From Mycobacterium sp. IS-1590 (GTDB lineage Bacteria; Actinomycetota; Actinomycetes; Mycobacteriales; Mycobacteriaceae): a stretch of 64,000 nucleotides of DNA. The position numbers and the translations under genes are program-made. The DNA lies in NCBI RefSeq assembly GCF_001500025.1, contig NZ_LQIW01000045.1:1-64000 (forward strand). The letters run 5' to 3'. This document shows, piece after piece, positions 44,140-52,441 of this stretch (positions are counted from its first letter, which is position 1; each line of letters starts with the position of its first letter). Under the pieces are notes generated by a model. It was not told where the DNA came from. It saw only the letters and a program-made list of their open reading frames with translations, and made no database searches.

Positions 44140-44661
44140 GTGAAGTCGAAAGCACTGGCCGTCGCCGTGGGCATCGGCTGTATCACGGTGGCGCCGGCAC
44201 CCGTATCCGTCGCCGATCGCCCCGAACCCGCGCCGATCTACGGCTACTACAACGCCCTACTCGATCACGCGAGACAGACGTTCAACGGTGCACCGGCCGT
44301 CGCGCAGCCGGCCACCCAGCTCGGCCTGTTCACCACTGCCTGCGATGTCAACGGTTGCATCTCCCGCTGGTTGAGGGAGACGGCGATCTCCCAAGACCTC
44401 TACGCGCCAGCGCAATTCGAATACCGCTGGAACGGCGATCGGTGGGAGTCCGCCGGCGAGTACCCCTTCTACTGCAATCCCGACGGCAGCGGCGGCACCG
44501 TGACGACGCAGCGTTCGGACTGGCTCAGACCCAACGGCGACGGCAGCTTCTCCGGTGAGCGCACGTTCACGGTGCCCGCACCGGGATGCCCGGGCCAGGG
44601 GCCGGGCACGTACTGGTTGCCCATCGCGCTGACGCCGACCGATCCGCCGCCGCCTCGATAG
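44140..44661 (+). CDS. Secreted protein, paralogue of the gene at 43073
   Basis: A 173-residue exported protein starting GTG 44140 behind AAAAGGAG. The signal peptide (MKSKALAVAVGIGCITV) ends before ADRPEP, after which it follows the same pattern as its upstream paralogue (YGYYNALLDHARQTFNG, CDVNGCISRW, YRWNGDRWESAGEYPFYC, GCPGQGPGTYWLP). The two genes are about 45-50% alike by eye, so they arose by tandem duplication around the SRPBCC gene. Role unknown. Confidence 0.8.
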   Translation: MKSKALAVAVGIGCITVAPAPVSVADRPEPAPIYGYYNALLDHARQTFNGAPAVAQPATQLGLFTTACDVNGCISRWLRETAISQDLYAPAQFEYRWNGDRWESAGEYPFYCNPDGSGGTVTTQRSDWLRPNGDGSFSGERTFTVPAPGCPGQGPGTYWLPIALTPTDPPPPR

Positions 44662-44688
44662 CCGTCGTCAGGCGGGACGGCGAGCGCG

Positions 44689-46419
44689 CTATCCGCAGAC
44701 CGCGCCGACCGCCGCCGACCCGACTAGCTTCGTGTACTTCGCCAACACGCCGGTGGTGTAGCGCGGCGGCAGCGGCTCGAAACCGGCCTTGCGGGAATCG
44801 AACTCCGCGGGATCGACGAGGACATCGAGCGTGCCGTTGGCCACGTCGAGGCGGATGCGGTCGCCGTCCTGCAAGAACGCGATCGGACCGCCGTCGACGG
44901 CTTCGGGCGCGACGTGGCCGACGCACAGGCCGGTCGTCCCGCCGGAGAACCGGCCGTCGGTCATCAACAGCACGTCCTTGCCGAGACCGGCGCCCTTGAT
45001 GGCGCCGGTGATCGCCAGCATCTCGCGCATCCCGGGTCCACCCTTGGGGCCCTCGTAACGGATGACCACGACGTCACCGGCCTGGATCGTGCCGTCCTCG
45101 AGCGCATCCAGCGCAGCGCGCTCCCGCTCGAAAACCCTTGCGGTGCCCTCGAAGACGTCGGAGTCGAAGCCCGCAGACTTGACCACCGCGCCCTCCGGCG
45201 CCAGCGAGCCGTGCAGGATCGTGATGCCGCCGGTCGGATGGATGGGGTCGCTGAGCGCGCGCAGCACCTTGCCGTCGGGATCCGGCGGCGCGATGTGGCG
45301 GAGGTTCTCGGCCATGGTCTCACCGGTGACCGTCAGGCAGTCCCCGTGCAGCAGACCGGCATCCAGCAGTGCCTTCATGACGACCGGGACGCCGCCGATG
45401 TGGTCGACGTCGAACATCACGTGCTTGCCGAACGGCTTGACGTCGGCCAGATGGGGCACCTTGGCGCCCACGCGGGTGAAGTCCTCGAGCGTCAGTTTGA
45501 CGTTGGCCTCGTGGGCGATCGCCAGCAGATGCAGCACGGCGTTGGTGGACCCGCCGAACGCCATCACCACGGCGATCGCGTTCTCGAACGCCTCCTTGGT
45601 GAGGATGTCGCGCGCGGTGATACCGCGCCGCAGCAGGTCGACGACGGCCTGCCCGCTGCGCCGTGCGAACCCGTCGCGGCGGCGGTCGGTGGCCGGCGGC
45701 GCCGCGCTGCCCGGCAGCGACATGCCCAGCGCCTCGGCGGCCGAAGCCATCGTGTTCGCGGTGTACATACCGCCGCAGGCGCCCTCGCCGGGGCAGATCG
45801 CGCGCTCGATCGCGTCGACGTCCTCGCGGGGTATCAACCCGCGCGCACACGCGCCGACCGCCTCGAACGCGTCGATGATCGTCACCTCGCGTTCAGTGCC
45901 GTCCGACAGCTTGGCCTTACCGGGCAGGATCGACCCGGCGTAGAGGAACACGCTGGCCAGGTCCAAGCGCGCGGCGGCCATCAACATGCCGGGCAGCGAC
46001 TTGTCGCATCCGGCCAGAAGCACCGAGCCGTCCAGGCGTTCGGCCTGCATGACTGTCTCGACGCTGTCGGCGATCACCTCGCGCGAGACCAACGAGAAGT
46101 GCATGCCCTCGTGGCCCATCGAAATCCCGTCGGACACCGAGATGGTGCCGAATTCCATCGGGAATCCGCCCGCGGCGTGGACGCCGTCCTTGACGGCCTT
46201 GGCCAGCCGGTCCAGCGACAGGTTGCACGGGGTGATCTCGTTCCACGACGAGCCGACCCCGATCTGCGGCTTGGCGAAGTCGTCGTCCTCCATGCCCACC
46301 GCGCGCAGCATCCCGCGGGCGGCGGCCTTCTCCAGGCCGTCGGTGACGTCGCGACTGCGGGGCTTGATGTCGGGCTCCGCCCGACGGCGGGTTTCGGTGT
46401 CGGGGGTTTCTGAGGGCAT
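44689..46419 (-). CDS. ilvD: Dihydroxy-acid dehydratase
   Basis: A 576-residue enzyme converting 2,3-dihydroxy-isovalerate and its homologue to the 2-oxo acids in valine and isoleucine synthesis. IlvD/Edd signatures include LLAGCDKSLPGMLMA (cluster Cys) and CPGEGACGGMYTANTM; the third Cys is in TPCNLSLDRL. It carries an iron-sulphur cluster in the cytoplasm. It matches M. tuberculosis IlvD (Rv0189c, about 575 residues) in wording and position. The ATG 46417-46419 lies 45 bp from the copper-type operator that drives the divergent DUF305-ricR operon. Confidence 0.95.
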   Translation of the reverse strand: MPSETPDTETRRRAEPDIKPRSRDVTDGLEKAAARGMLRAVGMEDDDFAKPQIGVGSSWNEITPCNLSLDRLAKAVKDGVHAAGGFPMEFGTISVSDGISMGHEGMHFSLVSREVIADSVETVMQAERLDGSVLLAGCDKSLPGMLMAAARLDLASVFLYAGSILPGKAKLSDGTEREVTIIDAFEAVGACARGLIPREDVDAIERAICPGEGACGGMYTANTMASAAEALGMSLPGSAAPPATDRRRDGFARRSGQAVVDLLRRGITARDILTKEAFENAIAVVMAFGGSTNAVLHLLAIAHEANVKLTLEDFTRVGAKVPHLADVKPFGKHVMFDVDHIGGVPVVMKALLDAGLLHGDCLTVTGETMAENLRHIAPPDPDGKVLRALSDPIHPTGGITILHGSLAPEGAVVKSAGFDSDVFEGTARVFERERAALDALEDGTIQAGDVVVIRYEGPKGGPGMREMLAITGAIKGAGLGKDVLLMTDGRFSGGTTGLCVGHVAPEAVDGGPIAFLQDGDRIRLDVANGTLDVLVDPAEFDSRKAGFEPLPPRYTTGVLAKYTKLVGSAAVGAVCG

Positions 46420-46464
46420 CGAACAAGTATGCCTTCGGTGGTTTCGCCCGGCCAAACCGTTATT

Positions 46465-46483
46465 CATACCCCCGAGGGGTATG
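46465..46483. promoter_or_regulatory. CsoR/RicR-type operator CATACCCC-N3-GGGGTATG
   Basis: A perfect 8-bp-arm inverted repeat (46465-46472 and 46476-46483) in the gap between ilvD and the DUF305-ricR operon, 16 bp before the DUF305 ATG. ATACCC...GGGTAT is the known form of copper-responsive CsoR-family operators. The downstream operon encodes a RicR-like repressor, which strongly supports autoregulation. It may also affect ilvD. Confidence 0.87.
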
Positions 46484-46499
46484 GAGTACCATCGGGCGC

Positions 46500-47117
46500 A
46501 TGCCGTCGCTGATCGCTCGCCTCGCCGCTGTCCTGCTCGCCCTCGCCACCGCGCTGATGCTCGCATCCTGCACCAGCACCCCGGCCTCTGACGGACACAC
46601 CGACCACCAGCATCCCGACGAACCGGTGATCAGCGGGCAACCGGCCGGCTACAACGCCGCCGACGTCGCCTTCGCAACTGACATGATTCCGCACCACGAG
46701 CAGGCCGTCGAACTGTCGGCGCTGGTTCCGGAGCGCTCGGTGAATCCGGAGTTGAAGGCGCTCGCCGATCAGATCTCGAAGGCCCAGGAGCCCGAGATCC
46801 GCACCATGCAGGTGCTGCTCGTGCAGTGGAAGGAGAACCCCGACGCCGCCACCGGGCACGGCGGTCACGAGGGCCACGGCGGTGCGATGCAGGGCATGGT
46901 CGACGACGCCACCATGGCCAAGCTGCAGACGCTGTCGGGCGCCGAGTTCGACACCCTGTGGCTGCAGTCGATGATCGCCCACCACCAGGGTGCGATCGAG
47001 ATGGCCCGCGCCGAACTCGACAACGGCGAGAACGCCGACGCCAAGCGGCTGGCTCAGACCATCGTCGACACGCAGCAGGCGGAGATCGACCAGATGAATC
47101 AGATGTTGAGGGGCTGA
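46500..47117 (+). CDS. DUF305 lipoprotein, copper-linked
   Basis: A 205-residue lipoprotein (lipobox MLASC, Cys24) with the DUF305 four-helix fold. It has the paired motifs FATDMIPHHEQAVE and SMIAHHQGAIEMARAE, each with two adjacent His, plus a His-rich HTDHQHPDE near the N-terminus, the GHGGHEGHGG linker and many Met. These groups suit copper binding outside the membrane. It lies 2 bp upstream of ricR and directly downstream of the RicR-type operator. The exact role (copper storage, chaperone or resistance) is not established. Confidence 0.9.
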   Translation: MPSLIARLAAVLLALATALMLASCTSTPASDGHTDHQHPDEPVISGQPAGYNAADVAFATDMIPHHEQAVELSALVPERSVNPELKALADQISKAQEPEIRTMQVLLVQWKENPDAATGHGGHEGHGGAMQGMVDDATMAKLQTLSGAEFDTLWLQSMIAHHQGAIEMARAELDNGENADAKRLAQTIVDTQQAEIDQMNQMLRG

Positions 47118-47119
47118 AC

Positions 47120-47410
47120 ATGACCGCGACGCATGGCTATTCGCAGCAGAAGGAAAACTACGCCAAGAGGTTGCGTCGAATCGAGGGTCAGGTTCGCGGC
47201 ATCGCGAAGATGATCGAGGACGACAAGTACTGCATCGACGTGCTCACCCAGATCAGCGCCGTCAACAGCGCACTGCAGTCCGTCGCGCTGGGTCTGCTCG
47301 ACGAGCATCTCGGACACTGCGTGGCCCAGGCGGTCGCCGAAGGCGGTGACCAGGCCGACACGAAGCTGGCCGAGGCCTCCGCCGCCATCGCGCGGTTGGT
47401 GCGCTCCTAG
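47120..47410 (+). CDS. ricR: Copper-sensing CsoR-family repressor RicR
   Basis: A 96-residue helical repressor that reads as the orthologue of M. tuberculosis RicR (Rv0190). The copper-binding triad is visible: Cys38 (KYCIDVL), His63 (DEHLGH) and Cys67 (HCVAQA). Copper(I) binding releases DNA and induces its regulon. ATG 47120 follows the DUF305 stop by 2 bp. It is placed immediately after ilvD, as in M. tuberculosis. The stop overlaps the convergent thiamine-binding-type gene by 4 bp. Confidence 0.94.
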   Translation: MTATHGYSQQKENYAKRLRRIEGQVRGIAKMIEDDKYCIDVLTQISAVNSALQSVALGLLDEHLGHCVAQAVAEGGDQADTKLAEASAAIARLVRS

Positions 47411-47700
47411 CCGCCCAGGGCCTCGTCGATCCGCCGTACCTTCGCCGACAACTGATCGGTGTGGCCGGGGCGGATGTCGGCCTTGAGCACCAGGCTCACC
47501 CGCGGTGAGGAAGCGGCCACCGCGTCGACGGCCCGCCTCACGACGTCCATCACCTCGTCCCAGTCACCCTCGATGTTGGTGAACATCGCGTTCGTCTCGT
47601 TCGGAAGCCCCGACTCGCGGACCACCCTGACCGCTTCGGCGACCGCGTCGCCCACGCTGTCGTCGCCTCCCGTCGGGCTCACGCTGAAAGCCACAATCAT
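47407..47700 (-). CDS. MTH1187/UPF0045 thiamine-binding-type protein
   Basis: A 97-residue ferredoxin-like-fold protein: MIVAFSVSPTGGDDSVGDAVAEAVRVV, then NAMFTNIEGDWDEVMDVVRRA and SLVLKADIRPGHTDQLSAKVRRI. This is the MTH1187/YqgV family, where some members bind thiamine or derivatives. It converges on ricR with a 4-bp overlap at the stops. No secretion signal. Confidence 0.82.
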   Translation of the reverse strand: MIVAFSVSPTGGDDSVGDAVAEAVRVVRESGLPNETNAMFTNIEGDWDEVMDVVRRAVDAVAASSPRVSLVLKADIRPGHTDQLSAKVRRIDEALGG

Positions 47701-47889
47701 GGGACAAGCCTGCCACCGGAGGGCGGCTCGGTAGCTGCGCTGTTAACAGTGAGCGCCCATGAGCGATGAACAGTGCAGGTCACGAGTGTGGCGTGAGTGT
47801 TTGCCCGGAGGGGAGAGGCGCGCCATCGGCCGGGGAGGCCCGGGGCGTTATGCCACACTGGTTGGAGTTCTGCGACTGGGAGGTTGTGT

Positions 47890-48951
47890 ATGCGCAGGGT
47901 AAAGCGCAGTCGGCTGCTCACTGCGATCGCGGCGGCCAGCGTCGTCGGGGGGATGCTCGCCAGCCCGTCCGCGCTCGCTCAGCCCGGTGTTCCGCCGCCA
48001 CCACCGCCGGCGCCGGTCGATCCGGCCGTCGCCGCGGCGCCGCCACCCGCGCCGGCCTTCCCGCCGCCCCCGGCGGACCCGTTCGCCGCACCCGCGCCAC
48101 CGGCACCGCCGGCCCCGGCCGCCGAGGCTCCGCCCCCTCCGCCGCCGTCGAACCCGTTCTTCGCCCCGCCCGATCCGCTGGCTCAGCAGCAGCCGATTCC
48201 GGAGGGCACGCCGGCCGGACAGAACCCCACGCCGTACGTCGGCGCACCGGTGTTCGCGCCGCCGTCCTTCAACCCGACCAACGGTTCGATCGTCGGCGCC
48301 GCCAAACCGATCTACATCAACTTCCAGCGGCCGATCGCCAACCGTCAGATGGCCGAGAGTGCGATCCACATCTCGTCGAACCCGCCCGTTCCCGGCCGGT
48401 TCTACTGGACCAGTGATACCCAGGTGCGGTGGCGTCCGCAGGACTTCTGGCCCGCAGGCACGGTGGTCAACATCGACGCCTCCGGCACCAAGTCCAGCTT
48501 CACCGTGCCCGAGCAGCTCGTCGCCACCATCGACAATGACTCCTTGCAGATGTATGTCCATCGCAACGGCGAGCTCGAGAAGACGTTCCCGGTGTCGATG
48601 GGCAAGAAGGGCCACGACACCAAGAACGGCACCTACTACGTCCTGGAGAAGTTCGCCGACATCGTCATGGACTCCTCGACCTACGGCGTGCCCGTGGACT
48701 CGCCCGAGGGCTACAAGCTCAAGGTGAAAGACGCCGTGCGCATCGACAACAGCGGTGTTTTCGTTCACAGCGCCCCGTGGTCGGTCGGTTCGCAGGGCGA
48801 GAGCAACGTCAGCCACGGCTGTATCAACCTGAGCCCGGCCAACGCCAAGTGGTTCTTCGACAACTTCGGCAGCGGTGACGCCGTGGTGATCAAGAATTCG
48901 ACCGGCATCTACAACCAGCCCGACGGCGCATCCGACTGGCAGATGTTCTGA
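47890..48951 (+). CDS. L,D-transpeptidase (Rv0192/LdtMt4-like)
   Basis: A 353-residue exported enzyme. A signal peptide (cleavage near ALA-QP at about 30) is followed by a long Pro/Ala-rich cell-wall linker (31-150), an Ig-like domain (about 150-245) and a YkuD catalytic domain. The active-site Cys311 sits in the signature SHGCINLSP (308-316), with His at about 293 (FVHSAPW). It forms 3-3 (or other) peptidoglycan cross-links, or attaches proteins. Wording and place next to ricR match Rv0192. ATG 47890 is chosen because it starts the signal peptide. Confidence 0.92.
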   Translation: MRRVKRSRLLTAIAAASVVGGMLASPSALAQPGVPPPPPPAPVDPAVAAAPPPAPAFPPPPADPFAAPAPPAPPAPAAEAPPPPPPSNPFFAPPDPLAQQQPIPEGTPAGQNPTPYVGAPVFAPPSFNPTNGSIVGAAKPIYINFQRPIANRQMAESAIHISSNPPVPGRFYWTSDTQVRWRPQDFWPAGTVVNIDASGTKSSFTVPEQLVATIDNDSLQMYVHRNGELEKTFPVSMGKKGHDTKNGTYYVLEKFADIVMDSSTYGVPVDSPEGYKLKVKDAVRIDNSGVFVHSAPWSVGSQGESNVSHGCINLSPANAKWFFDNFGSGDAVVIKNSTGIYNQPDGASDWQMF

Positions 48952-48960
48952 GGCGGGCGC

Positions 48961-49017
48961 CGAGACTACGGTTTTTGATGGGAATCGCGAGTAACCCCGT
49001 CAAAAACCGTAGTCTCG
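48961..49017. terminator. Strong inverted repeat between convergent ldt and zmp1, probable bidirectional terminator
   Basis: The 18-bp arm at 48961-48978 is the exact reverse complement of 49000-49017, with four further pairs (one G-T) closing toward a loop of about 12 bases. T-rich and A-rich tracts within the stem would end the hairpin in both directions. It lies between two genes that converge, which fits a shared terminator. It may also be a dispersed repeat. Confidence 0.82.
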
Positions 49018-49033
49018 CGGCGTTCTGGGGCCG

Positions 49034-51013
49034 CTAGTTCCAGATGTGGACGCGTCGTTCGGGTTCCAGGTAGAGCGCGTCGTCCTCGGTGACATCGAAC
49101 GCTTCGTAGAACGCGTCCATGTTGCGGATCACACCGTTGCACCGGAACTCCGGCGGTGAGTGCGGGTCGATCGCCAGACGCCGGATGGCTTCGGCGTCAC
49201 GGGATTTCGTCCGCCACACCTGAGCCCAGCCGAAGAACACCCGCTGCTCACCGGTCAGCCCGTCGATGACCGGCGCGGGCTCACCCTTCAGCGACAGCCG
49301 GTAGGCCAGCAGCGCGATCGACAGCCCACCCAGGTCACCGATGTTCTCGCCGACGGTGAAGGCGCCGTTCACGTGGTGCCCGTTGCTCAGCTGCCGGGGC
49401 ACGTATTCGTCGTACTGCTCGATCAACTTCTTTGTCCGCGCGCCGAACTCGGTGCGGTCCTCGTCGGTCCACCAGTCGACGAGGTTGCCGTCGCCGTCGT
49501 ACTTGGCACCCTGATCGTCGAAGCCGTGCCCGATCTCGTGGCCGATGACCGCGCCGATGCCGCCGTAGTTGGCGGCGTCGTCGGCGTCGGCGTCGAAGAA
49601 GGGCGGTTGCAGAATCGCCGCAGGAAAGACGATCTCGTTCATGCCCGGGTTGTAGTAGGCGTTGACGGTCTGCGGCGTCATGAACCACTCGTCGCGGTCG
49701 ACGGGCCCGCCGAGCTTGCGCAGCTCGCGCTCGTATTCGAACGCGTAGCCGCGGCGGTAGTTGCCGTAGAGGTCGTCGCGCTCGATCACCAGACCCGAGT
49801 AGTCGCGCCACTTGCGCGGATACCCGATCTTGGGCGTGAATTTGTCGAGCTTGGCCAGCGCCTTCTCCCGCGTCTGCGGCGTCATCCAGTCCAGCGAGTT
49901 GATGCTCACGCGGTAGGCCTCGCGGATGTTGGCGACGAGCTCGTCCATCCGCTCCTTGGCGTGCGGCGGGAAATGCCGCTGCACGTACAACTTTCCGACC
50001 GCGTCGCCCAGCAGGCTCTCCACCACCGACACGGCGCGCTTCCACCGGTCGCGGATCTGCTCGGTGCCCGAGAGTCGCCGGCCGTAGAACGCGAAGTCCT
50101 CGGCGACGAGGTCGTCGGTCAGCAGGAAGGCGCGGGCATGGATCACGCGCCAGCGCAGCCAGCGCTTCCAATCCTCGAGATCCCCGCCGGACCACTCGGC
50201 GGCGAACGCGGTGAGGTAGTCGGGTTGGCGCACAACGACTTCTGCGGCGTTCTCTGGGGTGGTACCGAGTTCGGACACCCAGCCCGACCAGTCGAAGCCC
50301 GGCGCTTCGGTCGGCAGGTCGGCGAAGGTACGCAGGTTGTAAGTGAGGTCGGCGTCACGCCGCTTGACGACGTCCCAGTGCGCGGCGGCCAGCTTGGTCT
50401 CCAACGCCACGATTCGGGCTGCGGTTTCGGTGTGATCACCTGCGCCGTAAACCAACTCGAACATCGCCGCGATGTGCTGAGGATAGGCGGCGAGGATTTC
50501 GGCGTGCTGCTCGTCGCGGTAGTACGACTCGTCGGGTAGGCCCAGGCCGGACTGGGTCAGGTGCAGCAGGTAGCGGGTCGAGTCCTTGGAGTCGGTGTCG
50601 ACGTACACGCCGGTTCCGCCGCCGATTCCGGTGCGCTGCAACGCGCCGAGCACCCGCGCCAGCGACTCGGGGGAGTCGGCAGCGTCGACCGCCGCGAGTT
50701 CCTCGAGCAGCGGCTGCACACCCCGCGCGGCGACGGCCTGCTCGTCCATGAAGCTGGCGTACAGATCGCCGATGCGCTGTTGGTCGGTCCCCGTCGCCGC
50801 GTTCGCCGCTGCGGCTTCGGTGATGAGGTCGCGCACGTGTTCCTCGGCTCGGTCGTACAGCGAGCGGAACGCGCCGTCGGTGGCTCGGTCACCGGGCATC
50901 TGGTACTCGGTCAGCCAGCGGCCGTTCACGTGGCCGAACAGGTCGTCTTGCGGGCGGGCGTCGGTGTCGACGTAGCTGAGGTCGATGCCGGATCTGATTG
51001 CTTCTACCGTCAC
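49034..51013 (-). CDS. zmp1: M13-family zinc metalloprotease Zmp1
   Basis: A 659-residue neprilysin-like protease matching M. tuberculosis Zmp1 (Rv0198c). The zinc site HEIGH lies at 492-496 with Glu493 catalytic, and downstream ENIGDLGGLSIA supplies the third ligand Glu. NAYYNPGMNEIVFPAAILQPPFFD precedes it, as in M13 enzymes. No cleavable signal peptide is seen, as for Zmp1. In M. tuberculosis the enzyme affects phagosome and inflammasome function. The GTG start overlaps the stop of the upstream glycosyltransferase (GTGA). Confidence 0.94.
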   Translation of the reverse strand: MTVEAIRSGIDLSYVDTDARPQDDLFGHVNGRWLTEYQMPGDRATDGAFRSLYDRAEEHVRDLITEAAAANAATGTDQQRIGDLYASFMDEQAVAARGVQPLLEELAAVDAADSPESLARVLGALQRTGIGGGTGVYVDTDSKDSTRYLLHLTQSGLGLPDESYYRDEQHAEILAAYPQHIAAMFELVYGAGDHTETAARIVALETKLAAAHWDVVKRRDADLTYNLRTFADLPTEAPGFDWSGWVSELGTTPENAAEVVVRQPDYLTAFAAEWSGGDLEDWKRWLRWRVIHARAFLLTDDLVAEDFAFYGRRLSGTEQIRDRWKRAVSVVESLLGDAVGKLYVQRHFPPHAKERMDELVANIREAYRVSINSLDWMTPQTREKALAKLDKFTPKIGYPRKWRDYSGLVIERDDLYGNYRRGYAFEYERELRKLGGPVDRDEWFMTPQTVNAYYNPGMNEIVFPAAILQPPFFDADADDAANYGGIGAVIGHEIGHGFDDQGAKYDGDGNLVDWWTDEDRTEFGARTKKLIEQYDEYVPRQLSNGHHVNGAFTVGENIGDLGGLSIALLAYRLSLKGEPAPVIDGLTGEQRVFFGWAQVWRTKSRDAEAIRRLAIDPHSPPEFRCNGVIRNMDAFYEAFDVTEDDALYLEPERRVHIWN

Positions 51014-52320
51014 CCCACCAGGGTGCCAGAACGCGCGGCCGCTGTTGCTGGCCGCTGCGGCACCGCCAGCCCTGCCAGCGTTTCGGCGATGCGGTCGAAG
51101 GCGTTTATCGTGCGGATCTCGCGGCTCAACCGGCGCGCCGCGGCGCGGTAGGCGGGCGTGCCCAGCACCGCGTCGACTGAGCCCACGATCTCGGCGCGGC
51201 TGGGCCGCGACGTGCCCAGGTTGATCCCCGCCCGCGCGTAACCCACCCGGGCGGCGACCTCCGGTTTGTCGGCCGAACCGCCGGCGACGATCAGAGGTAT
51301 GCCGTGCGAGAGCGCCTGGTGCACGCCGCCGTATCCGCCGTTGGTGATCATCACGTCGACGTGGGGCAGGAGTTCGGCATAGGGCAGGAAGTCGGTGATG
51401 CGCGCGTTGGCGGGCACGCGGCCGGGAATCGTCGTGCGGCCCTCATGGCCGGTCGTCGCGACCACCAGCAGATCTTCGCGGCCGGCGAGCGCCTCGACCG
51501 TGGGCACGACGAGCGCGCCGAGATCGTCGTTGTCCCATGTGCCCTGGCTGACGTGGACGACCGTGCGCGGATCGCCGGCCGGATCCCACGGCAGCCCGCG
51601 CTTGTCCGCGGGCTTCGGTATCACCGGGCCGGTGTACACGACGTTCGCCGGCAGATCGCTGCGCGGATACTCCAGCGACGGCACCGTGAACTGCAGGAGC
51701 CGGTCGGCGAGCACGGGCCAGTCCGTCAGGAACACCGGGGACGCCGGGGCGCCGACGGCGGCGAGTTCGGCGTTCAGGTCACTGTGGACGTCACCGAACA
51801 ACACCCGGTGCGTCACCCACGTCATCGCTTCGTAGTTGAGGTCCGAGCGCGGGGTCCACGCCGGTCCGAACGGCGGTGCGTCGGCACTCGACAAGGTCAG
51901 CGGGCCGACCCCGCACACCAGGATCCACGGCCGGGGCCGGTGTCCGGTCAGCAAGGGCAGGGCTCCGGTGAAGGCGACGTCGCACAACACCGCGTCGAAA
52001 TGGTCATGGCTAAGCGCCTTGCGCAACGCCCAGTACTGCGCGGCCAGCGGCTCGATGAACACCGAGCGCATCTCGGTTCGCCCCCGGTACCAGCGGTCCA
52101 GCAGCGCCGGCAGAACACGCATGTCGCTGCCGTTGCGCTTGGGGCGAGCCGCGCCCGGCAGCTCCAGGGCCGCCAGGCCCAGCCCGGTGACCGCATCCTT
52201 GTGTTCGGCGCCGGTCAGCACGGTGACGCGGTGACCGCGCTGCACCAGGTCCGCGCCGACGTGCAGCATGGGCATGACATGCCCGGGGATCGGGCTGGCG
52301 GCAATCAGGTAGTTGGCCAC
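51010..52320 (-). CDS. GT1-type glycosyltransferase (UGT/rhamnosyltransferase-like)
   Basis: A 436-residue GT-B fold enzyme. The N-terminal domain begins MANYLIAASPIPGHVMPMLHVGADLVQRGHRVTVLTG. The C-terminal nucleotide-sugar binding segment reads ITDFLPYAELLPHVDVMITNGGYGGVHQALSHGIPLIV, as in MGT/GtfA-like mycobacterial enzymes of glycopeptidolipid or phenolic-glycolipid synthesis. GTG 52318-52320 has AAAGGGA. Its stop overlaps the zmp1 start. No Mtb counterpart is in this position in my recollection. Sugar and acceptor unknown. Confidence 0.85.
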   Translation of the reverse strand: MANYLIAASPIPGHVMPMLHVGADLVQRGHRVTVLTGAEHKDAVTGLGLAALELPGAARPKRNGSDMRVLPALLDRWYRGRTEMRSVFIEPLAAQYWALRKALSHDHFDAVLCDVAFTGALPLLTGHRPRPWILVCGVGPLTLSSADAPPFGPAWTPRSDLNYEAMTWVTHRVLFGDVHSDLNAELAAVGAPASPVFLTDWPVLADRLLQFTVPSLEYPRSDLPANVVYTGPVIPKPADKRGLPWDPAGDPRTVVHVSQGTWDNDDLGALVVPTVEALAGREDLLVVATTGHEGRTTIPGRVPANARITDFLPYAELLPHVDVMITNGGYGGVHQALSHGIPLIVAGGSADKPEVAARVGYARAGINLGTSRPSRAEIVGSVDAVLGTPAYRAAARRLSREIRTINAFDRIAETLAGLAVPQRPATAAARSGTLVG

Positions 52321-52441
52321 GCATCCCTTTCCTTCGCCGGTCGCAAGCCTGCATACCCGTCTTGTCGTTTCTCCAGTGCCGGGTGGATGTGACGTTGACC
52401 GCTCACGGGCGTTCGGCCCGCAGCCCGGTAGCCTCACGCGC

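Noticed and set aside
44914..46413. Long plus-strand open frame opposite ilvD
   Set aside because: Antisense to a well-supported ilvD; no recognisable motif.
49160..50539. Long plus-strand open frame of 459 codons
   Set aside because: It lies wholly inside zmp1 on the other strand; its composition (Arg/Val/Gly-rich) is that of a GC-rich antisense shadow.
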